Below, piece after piece: positions 1-4,227 of a stretch of DNA of 5,364 bases (position 1 is the first letter of the stretch; each line of letters opens with the position of its first letter). Position numbers and translations under genes: made by a program. Where the stretch lies: NCBI GenBank assembly GCA_937944065.1, contig CALDZS010000007.1, forward strand, positions 1-5,364. The letters run 5' to 3'. Origin of the DNA: an uncultured Amylibacter sp. GTDB taxonomy: Bacteria > Pseudomonadota > Alphaproteobacteria > Rhodobacterales > Rhodobacteraceae. The notes under the pieces were generated by a model. That model was not told where the DNA came from. It did no database searches and saw nothing but the letters and a program-made list of their open reading frames with translations.

Positions 1-225
1 GGATTGCGCGATGTGTTGGCCAAGGGCGCACCTGCGGATGTATCGGCTGAGGCGCTGCCGATCCGTGAAGTTCGTCGCACACGCATTGGGCAACTGCCCG
101 TGGCGTTCTGGTTCAGCAGTGAAACAACCGCGCATTTGATCTGTTTTAGATCTGTGGGCGAGCATGTGTTTGAGTGGCTATCAACAGCAGCCAAGCTTGG
201 CAGCGCGCCGACGTATAACCTTTAG
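1..225 (+). CDS. soxG: C-terminal end of a sarcosine oxidase gamma subunit-like protein (5' partial)
   Basis: The frame is open from the left edge to a TAG stop at 223-225, giving the last 74 residues of a protein whose start lies outside the window. The pattern fits the end of the gamma subunit of heterotetrameric sarcosine oxidase: an early stretch RDVLAKGAPADVSAEALP, similar to the family's KGCPLDL..P segment, then RTRIGQLPVAFW (the family's TRL..V.VLLW strand), then FRSVGEHVFEWLSTAA (the family's RSFA.YLW.WL.DAA helix). The enzyme oxidatively demethylates sarcosine to glycine and passes the one-carbon unit to tetrahydrofolate; the gamma chain is a small accessory subunit. The alignment is from memory, and the beta, delta and alpha genes that should precede it are not visible. 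Another GcvT/YgfZ-like protein is the main alternative. A terminator follows directly, so this is probably the last gene of its operon. Confidence 0.58.
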   Translation, partial: GLRDVLAKGAPADVSAEALPIREVRRTRIGQLPVAFWFSSETTAHLICFRSVGEHVFEWLSTAAKLGSAPTYNL

Positions 226-252
226 ACGAGACTTAAACCCATACAAACGACC

Positions 253-287
253 AAAATCCGCTAAGCGCCTGACGCATAGCGGCTTTT
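253..287 (+). terminator. Intrinsic terminator after the sarcosine-oxidase-like gene
   Basis: CCGCTA (258-263) pairs with TAGCGG (277-282). Inside it GCG (265-267) pairs with CGC (273-275) across an A/A mismatch, leaving the 5-base loop CCTGA. Four A (253-256) precede the stem and four T (284-287) follow, so the hairpin can extend through A-T pairs and could work on both strands. It lies 28 bp after the stop codon at 225 and separates that gene from the small gene at 355. Confidence 0.85.
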
Positions 288-299
288 CTTATTCAGAGG

Positions 300-328
300 G
301 TGTCAACCTTTGCTGCATTGCCTAGATA
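300..328 (+). promoter_or_regulatory. Possible sigma-70-type promoter for the 58-aa gene
   Basis: The gap between the terminator ending at 287 and the start codon at 355 should contain a promoter for the next unit. The best pair I can see is GTGTCA (300-305, four matches to TTGACA) and TAGATA (323-328, three matches to TATAAT) with a 17-base spacer. The start would lie near 335, giving a leader of about 20 nt that includes the ribosome binding site. The hexamers are weak matches, so the position is tentative although a promoter in this gap is expected. Confidence 0.28.
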
Positions 329-342
329 ACAGGTAAGCAAAA

Positions 343-347
343 AAGGA
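343..347 (+). promoter_or_regulatory. Ribosome binding site of the 58-aa gene
   Basis: AAGGA, inside an A-rich tract (339-347), stands 7 bases before the ATG at 355. It fixes that ATG as the start over a second in-frame-looking ATG triplet a few bases downstream, and it is the main non-homology evidence that this short frame is translated. Confidence 0.75.
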
Positions 348-354
348 CTACAAA

Positions 355-531
355 ATGCAAAATGCACATGATTTCGATGCGTATGAATTTTCTCATGCGG
401 ACTTACTGAAGATCGAACTCGAAGCCCGTAAACTGCGCGCCGAGATGATGAAAAAGGGTATTATGGACATGGTCGCTTGGGTCAAATCAATCGACTTCTC
501 GGGCCCATATTCAAAACACGAACTTAACTAA
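355..531 (+). CDS. Small conserved protein, RSP_7527-like, 58 aa
   Basis: A 58-residue frame opens with ATG after AAGGA and ends with TAA at 529-531. It has its own upstream promoter gap and downstream terminator, so it is a self-contained gene. The product starts with a polar, acidic segment containing HDFDAYEF and HADLLKIELEARKLRAEMM (residues 14-32), a strongly amphipathic helix, followed by GIMDMVAWVKSIDF (residues 35-48), a second more hydrophobic helix rich in Met and Trp. There is no signal peptide or full membrane span. The pattern of an EAR.LRAE helix followed by a G...W helix resembles small proteins that I recall as the RSP_7527 family in Rhodobacterales, and loosely DUF1127 proteins. 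No function is known to me. Its place just before the RlmI-like gene is worth noting. I am confident that it is a gene and less sure of the family. Confidence 0.78.
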   Translation: MQNAHDFDAYEFSHADLLKIELEARKLRAEMMKKGIMDMVAWVKSIDFSGPYSKHELN

Positions 532-556
532 GCTCATAATCTAATACCATTTGATT

Positions 557-585
557 AAAGGGTCGACGCGTTCGACCCTTTTTCT
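557..585 (+). terminator. Strong intrinsic terminator between the 58-aa gene and the methyltransferase gene
   Basis: AAAGGGTCGA (557-566) pairs perfectly with TCGACCCTTT (572-581) around the 5-base loop CGCGT, and the T-run continues through 583 with further T after a C. A 10-bp perfect stem ending in U residues is a textbook terminator, 25 bp after the stop at 531. Part of the 5' arm, AAAGGGTC, recurs at 594-601, immediately before the next ribosome binding site. The next start codon is at 614, so a normal promoter hardly fits after this terminator. Confidence 0.92.
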
Positions 586-593
586 TTTGGATC

Positions 594-601
594 AAAGGGT
601 C
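594..601 (+). repeat. Repeated terminator arm AAAGGGTC that can pair with 574-581
   Basis: AAAGGGTC at 594-601 is an exact copy of 557-564 in the 5' arm of the preceding terminator. It is therefore complementary to GACCCTTT (574-581), the terminator's 3' arm, and could form an alternative 8-bp hairpin with a 12-base loop. That hairpin would end one base before the AAGGA ribosome binding site (603-607). The pairing is visible in the sequence; any regulatory role is inference. Confidence 0.5.
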
Positions 602-602
602 T

Positions 603-607
603 AAGGA
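603..607 (+). promoter_or_regulatory. Ribosome binding site of the RlmI-like gene
   Basis: AAGGA ends 6 bases before the ATG at 614 and supports that start. It abuts the repeated terminator arm at 594-601, so folding of that arm could change how accessible the site is. Confidence 0.75.
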
Positions 608-613
608 CAGCAC

Positions 614-1807
614 ATGACAGATACATTCCCCATTATACGCATGCGCCCCAAAACCACTGCCCAACGGGTTCGGTTTGGATTTCCGTGGATTTACCTAGAT
701 GAGCTGGTCATGGACCGCCGTTCCAAAAACGTGGCCCCAGGCACTTTGGTTCAGGTGCAAGACGAGCATCGCACCGATTTGGCGATCTGCGCCTATAATC
801 CTGACAGCAAAATCACTGCACGGGTGCTGGCGCTGGGCAACGAATTAACTATCGACCAAGCTTGGTTCGAAGACCGCTTGCGCCACGCGGCAGAGCATCG
901 CGAACGCCTGTTCGACACCCCGTTTTATCGTTTGATCCACGCAGAAGCTGACGGCCTGCCTGGTGTGATCATCGATCGCTTTGGCGACAGTTTTGTGATT
1001 CAACCAAATGCTGCATGGGCTGATGTTCGCGTCGATATGATTGCAGATGCATTGCGTGCTGTGTTTGACGCGAAAACCATCGTTAAAAACGCGTCAGGAC
1101 GCGCACGTGGGCTAGAGGGTTTGGACGACGAAACCAAGGTTCTATTCGGCGAAGCATCTGCTCCGATTGAAACCAAAATGAACGATGCGACATATTTGGC
1201 CGATCTGATGGGTGGGCAAAAAACAGGCCTGTTCTTTGATCAACGCGCCAACCACGCCATGGCCGCACGCCTTGGCAAAGGCGGCGATGTTTTGGATGTG
1301 TTTAGTCATGTGGGTGGCTTCTCGCTTGCCGCATTGGCAAACGGTGCGATCAGCGCCGTTGCTGTAGACGCATCCCAACCTGCCCTTGATTTGGCCACTG
1401 GTGGTGCAAAAGCATCTGGCGTGGACGGCAAGTTCGAAACCATCAAAGGCGACGCATTCGATACTATGGCTAAAATGGCCGAAGATGGTAAGGTTTTTGA
1501 CCTTGTTGTTTGTGACCCACCTGCATTTGCCCCATCAAAACCAGCGCTTGAAAAGGGCTTGCGTGCCTATGAACGCGCCGCGCGGATGGCATGTGCCTTG
1601 GTCAAACCGGGCGGTTATTTGGTGCTGTGTTCTTGTTCACATGCCGCTGGCATGGACAAGTTCCGCCAAGCATCGTTGCGCGGTATGGGTAAGGCCGGCC
1701 GCTCTGGCCAAATCGTTCATACGGGTGCTGCATCACCTGACCATCCTGTGCATCCGCATCTTGCCGAAAGCAGCTATCTGAAATCAATCTTCTTGCGCCT
1801 CGCCTAA
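614..1807 (+). CDS. RlmI-like class I SAM-dependent rRNA (cytosine-C5) methyltransferase, 397 aa
   Basis: Residues about 7-75 form a PUA-type RNA-binding domain with the family signatures GFPWIYLDEL (22-31) and CAYNPDSKITARVL (59-72). A linker strand carries EADGLPGVIIDRFGD (111-125). The Rossmann methyltransferase half has GQKTGLFFDQR (201-211), the SAM-binding motif DVFSHVGGFS (228-237), the acidic ribose-binding VDAS (251-254), the GDAFD loop (279-283), the catalytic DPPAF (301-305) and a CSCS motif (339-342). This order is that of COG1092, whose E. coli member RlmI (396 aa) makes m5C1962 in 23S rRNA; the length matches almost exactly. The usual FSYTGG is FSHVGG and DPPKF is DPPAF here, so this is a divergent branch, probably the one I recall as the RSP_2647 family. 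The exact target base is inferred. The TAA stop overlaps the ATG of the PIN gene, so the two are likely translationally coupled. Confidence 0.93.
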   Translation: MTDTFPIIRMRPKTTAQRVRFGFPWIYLDELVMDRRSKNVAPGTLVQVQDEHRTDLAICAYNPDSKITARVLALGNELTIDQAWFEDRLRHAAEHRERLFDTPFYRLIHAEADGLPGVIIDRFGDSFVIQPNAAWADVRVDMIADALRAVFDAKTIVKNASGRARGLEGLDDETKVLFGEASAPIETKMNDATYLADLMGGQKTGLFFDQRANHAMAARLGKGGDVLDVFSHVGGFSLAALANGAISAVAVDASQPALDLATGGAKASGVDGKFETIKGDAFDTMAKMAEDGKVFDLVVCDPPAFAPSKPALEKGLRAYERAARMACALVKPGGYLVLCSCSHAAGMDKFRQASLRGMGKAGRSGQIVHTGAASPDHPVHPHLAESSYLKSIFLRLA

Positions 1808-2349
1808 TGCGCATCCTTCTCGACACATGCGTGCTTTATCCCACCGTGATGCGAGAAGTTTTGCTGGGTGCTGCACGTGCAGGCCTGTTCACACCGTTAT
1901 GGTCGAACCGCATCTTTGATGAATGGCGCCGCGCGACCGAGAAAAAGGAAGATGGGTTCGCGGCACAAGCAGGGGTCGAAATTGCGCTGACGGGGGCGGC
2001 ATGGCCAGATGCGATGGTCCCATTTGATCACGCCGACGAGCTGTGGTTACCTGATGCGAATGATATCCATGTGCTGGCGGCTGCGATCAACGGCAAAGCA
2101 GATCAGTTGGTCACGGCGAATATTAAAGATTTCCCCACCCGTATTCTGACGCAACATGGCATATTGCGTCGTGATCCAGATGGGTTTTTGGTGGAATTGG
2201 CTCATGCGAACCCAGATCAATTGGATGCAGTTGTGGCACAGGTTCTGTCCAAGGCAAACGCGATGTCAGACGCCCCGTTTACAGCGCGCAGTTTGCTAAA
2301 GAAAACCCGCCTGCCGCGGCTTGGTAAATATATGGAACCGCGGATTTAG
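1807..2349 (+). CDS. PIN-domain protein (putative RNase, RSP_2648/VapC50-like), 180 aa
   Basis: The start ATG shares its A with the preceding TAA stop (TAATG), and no Shine-Dalgarno sequence precedes it, which points to coupled translation. Residues 1-125 form a PIN fold: RILLDTCVLYP (2-12) holds the first acidic residue D6, IFDEWRR (36-42) gives E39, LPDANDIHVLAAA (81-93) gives D83/D86, and LVTANIKDFP (101-110) gives D108. These are the four acidic positions that bind metal in PIN nucleases, so the protein is probably catalytic. A C-terminal extension (about 130-180) is basic at its end (LLKKTRLPRLGKY). It resembles the PIN_3/VapC50-type group and what I recall as the RSP_2648 family. VapC toxins of this type cut RNA, but no antitoxin gene is adjacent, so a toxin role is not supported. 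Pairing with an rRNA methyltransferase suggests RNA processing. Confidence 0.87.
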   Translation: MRILLDTCVLYPTVMREVLLGAARAGLFTPLWSNRIFDEWRRATEKKEDGFAAQAGVEIALTGAAWPDAMVPFDHADELWLPDANDIHVLAAAINGKADQLVTANIKDFPTRILTQHGILRRDPDGFLVELAHANPDQLDAVVAQVLSKANAMSDAPFTARSLLKKTRLPRLGKYMEPRI

Positions 2350-2382
2350 CCTCGATGGGTTGGTGCGAACGAGTGACCGCGC
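2350..2382. other. Short convergent intergenic gap without a clear terminator
   Basis: The plus-strand PIN gene and the minus-strand EEP gene end 33 bp apart. I see only a 5-bp CGCGG/CCGCG pairing with a long loop and no T-run on either strand, so transcripts from the two sides may overlap at their 3' ends. Termination here may be Rho-dependent or lie inside the opposing gene. Confidence 0.4.
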
Positions 2383-3288
2383 TTACAGTTTGAAATCCAC
2401 AATGACTGGGTAATGATCGGTGGGCCATTCGCCGTCAAATTTTCGTCTGATGACAACGGGATCGCCGACCCTTTGGGCAGCACCCACGACACCGATATGG
2501 TCAATCGCGCCAAACAAATTTATGCCCCGATTCATATGATATGTAGCGCCTTTGATGGGCGCGAACTGAACGCCTGCGCCTTCCAGAACCGTGACGATTT
2601 CATCGCCTTTGCGAGCGTTCAAGTCGCCCACAACGAATACGGATTCACCAGTTGCCACCCACGGCGTGATCCGCTTTGCAACCAGTTCCACCGAACGCAG
2701 CCTGTTTTCACGATTGGAAAAATCGGTGTGAATATTAACCATCCGAAACCCATTACCTTTCAAATCTTTAAACCGTGCCCAGGACGCGAACGCGGGATAG
2801 GACCCATTAAAAGTCCGCGAATAGATGACATCTGGAGTTTCGGAAAAGAAGAACCAGCCTTGATCCTGCAAGGTCAGCCGGTCTTTGCGATACAAGATGG
2901 GTTGAGTGGACGGGAATGTTTTGGGATCCCCGACAGCTGCTGCTGCATATTCTGAGTTGTTCTTTAACAACCAGTCCAACGTCAAATTCACGTCTTTTCC
3001 ACTGCGATGCGCAAAACTCTCCATTTCTTGGAACGCGATCACATCAGCACCGACGTTTTTGAAAGCTTTGTTCAGGGGTTCTTTGCGACGGTTCCAATCG
3101 CCCACAGACCAAGAGCCCGTTGGTTTGCTTAGGATAATATAGTGGACATTATAGGTCGCTACGCGCAGCAATCCGTTGGCCGCCTCTGGTAGCGGCGCAT
3201 TACCAGAATGACGTACCATCTGACATCCGACAACTGCCAGTACAATCGCCAGTGCCATGAGGGTTGTTTTCAAAATACGCTTCATCAT
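2383..3288 (-). CDS. Endonuclease/exonuclease/phosphatase-family lipoprotein, 301 aa
   Basis: The N-terminus MMKRILKTTL is followed by a hydrophobic stretch (10-21) and the lipobox VVGC, so C22 is the probable lipidated residue. Residues 41-301 form an EEP (DNase I-like) fold with its metal and catalytic residues: ATYNVHY (N47), VIAFQEME (E88), VNIHTDF (H187), VVGDLNAR (D222, N224), AIDHIG (D263, H264) and WPTDHYPVIVDF (D291, H292). All key positions are present, so it should be active as a phosphodiesterase or phosphatase. The substrate (nucleic acid, phospholipid or inositol phosphate) cannot be read from the sequence. It probably sits in the periplasm, anchored to a membrane. The start is uncertain by one codon (ATGATG) and no clear Shine-Dalgarno precedes it. 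It lies 32 bp downstream of the M48 gene, probably in the same operon, and converges on the PIN gene. Confidence 0.9.
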   Translation of the reverse strand: MMKRILKTTLMALAIVLAVVGCQMVRHSGNAPLPEAANGLLRVATYNVHYIILSKPTGSWSVGDWNRRKEPLNKAFKNVGADVIAFQEMESFAHRSGKDVNLTLDWLLKNNSEYAAAAVGDPKTFPSTQPILYRKDRLTLQDQGWFFFSETPDVIYSRTFNGSYPAFASWARFKDLKGNGFRMVNIHTDFSNRENRLRSVELVAKRITPWVATGESVFVVGDLNARKGDEIVTVLEGAGVQFAPIKGATYHMNRGINLFGAIDHIGVVGAAQRVGDPVVIRRKFDGEWPTDHYPVIVDFKL

Positions 3289-3320
3289 TTTATCTAAATG
3301 CTAGCAAAAACGCGTCGTCG

Positions 3321-4013
3321 TCAAGGTAACTTGGTGGTGTTCCACTTCGCCTCGTTTGCTTCGATCGCGGCGATCCGCTCTTGGGTCGCAGGGTGGCTGG
3401 CCGTCCATGCCAATGGCCGTCCGCCAGCGCCTGTCAAATTATCAAGTTTTAAAAACAAGGATTTCTGCCCATCTGTCCCAATACCTGCTTTGGTTAGTAG
3501 GGCGGATGCATATTCGTCGGCGGCATATTCATCGGTTCTGGAAATTCGAGCAGCCAATAAACTGGTCAGCATGGATGCAATGTAAACACCAATGCCAGGT
3601 ATGATACGTCCCAACACCATGCTCAACGCGACGCGCAATGCGTTTTGTCCCGAAAAATCTATAACGCGGCGGCGTGAATGCCCCAAGGCTACGTGACCGA
3701 GTTCGTGGGCAATCACGCTAGCCAATTCCGCCGCAGATACCTGTCCCGCGCGATATTTCTCGAAGAAACCACGGGTTATGAATATTCGGCCATCTGGGGC
3801 GGCTAGCCCGTTGACTGGATCGATCTCGTAGATGTTCACCTTGATACGTGGCACGTCTAGAACGGCGGCCATATCCAGACACAACCCTTCTAAATCTGGG
3901 TCCTTCATTGTCGTGGATTTCGCATCCAGTTCTTTATGGGTGCGCCAGACTGAAAAGTAATAGGCACAGACCGCATAAGCGATGGCGATCAAGATAGGGG
4001 TTAGACGAAGCAT
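3321..4013 (-). CDS. Membrane-anchored M48-family zinc metalloprotease, 230 aa
   Basis: Residues 4-22 form an N-terminal membrane anchor (LTPILIAIAYAVCAYYF). The catalytic HELGH (103-107) sits in ASVIAHELGHVALGHSRRR, and EYAAD (162-166) provides the third zinc ligand E162, as in M48 peptidases. Residues about 125-155 are hydrophobic with a Pro-Gly turn (IIPGIG), matching the helical hairpin found after HEXXH in HtpX/Ste24 relatives. SHPATQERIAAIE (206-218) is the family's C-terminal signature. At 230 residues it is a compact form: one anchor, no TPR domain, unlike BepA/LoiP-type proteins of about 450 or 250 aa. The active site probably faces the periplasm, with a role in envelope protein quality control; that role is inferred from the family. 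The start is supported by the anchor, but the Shine-Dalgarno is poor. It follows the 55-aa membrane gene by 40 bp. Confidence 0.92.
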   Translation of the reverse strand: MLRLTPILIAIAYAVCAYYFSVWRTHKELDAKSTTMKDPDLEGLCLDMAAVLDVPRIKVNIYEIDPVNGLAAPDGRIFITRGFFEKYRAGQVSAAELASVIAHELGHVALGHSRRRVIDFSGQNALRVALSMVLGRIIPGIGVYIASMLTSLLAARISRTDEYAADEYASALLTKAGIGTDGQKSLFLKLDNLTGAGGRPLAWTASHPATQERIAAIEANEAKWNTTKLP

Positions 4014-4053
4014 ACTTTATATATGGTGTCAGCGTGCCGTCAGGGCAAGGGGA

Positions 4054-4221
4054 TTACAGAACCCAACCCAAGAACATGGCAAATGATAGCCCAATCAGGC
4101 CGAAAATGACGGCATGTGCGGCTGCATACTGCAATTTATCTAGGCGATTGCCGCCAGATTTTGTTGCACGCAGCCACCCCAATGCAATGCCGCAAAGCAC
4201 GCCGATTAAACCAAAATACAT
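4054..4221 (-). CDS. Small two-helix membrane protein, 55 aa
   Basis: On the minus strand an ATG (4221-4219) opens a 55-residue frame that ends with TAA (4056-4054). It has two hydrophobic segments, about residues 2-18 (YFGLIGVLCGIALGWL) and 35-55 (HAVIFGLIGLSFAMFLGWVL), joined by a basic, polar loop KSGGNRLDKLQYAA (21-34). This arrangement, with a GGNRLD.LQY loop, matches a family of roughly 55-aa Rhodobacterales proteins that I recall, some of them labelled apolipoprotein acyltransferase without good reason. A strong AAAAGGA lies 9 bases upstream inside the end of the DUF2927 gene, and the gap between the two genes is only 6 bp, so they are co-translated. By the positive-inside rule the basic loop should be cytoplasmic, leaving both termini in the periplasm. 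The function is unknown. It sits between a DUF2927 protein and an M48 protease, which makes it a candidate partner of either. Confidence 0.82.
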   Translation of the reverse strand: MYFGLIGVLCGIALGWLRATKSGGNRLDKLQYAAAHAVIFGLIGLSFAMFLGWVL

Positions 4222-4227
4222 GAGAAA

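Noticed and set aside
1386..1781. A 131-residue frame inside the methyltransferase gene
   Set aside because: It is an out-of-frame copy of a strongly supported gene, rich in Trp, His and Cys in the manner of shadow frames, with no start signal.
1807..2349. PIN gene as the toxin of a VapBC toxin-antitoxin system
   Set aside because: No small DNA-binding antitoxin gene is next to it. Its only close partner is an rRNA methyltransferase of nearly 400 residues.
2413..2955. A 180-residue plus-strand open frame opposite the EEP gene
   Set aside because: It lies fully antisense to a gene with a complete catalytic motif set, has no ribosome binding site, and its product has no recognisable domain or regular composition.
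3319..3324. TTGACG on the minus strand as a -35 box for the EEP gene
   Set aside because: It overlaps the M48 stop codon, and the only -10-like TAGATA lies 23 bases away, too far for a sigma-70 promoter.
4016..4043. Promoter-like CTGACG and TATAAA 16 bases apart on the minus strand, before the M48 gene
   Set aside because: The -10 hexamer ends two bases before the ATG, so transcription would start inside the coding region. It could not produce a full mRNA from this start codon.
4031..4050. Small hairpin TGCC/GGCA between the 55-aa gene and the M48 gene
   Set aside because: The stem has only 4-5 bp and there is no T-run on the minus strand, so it is not a credible terminator.
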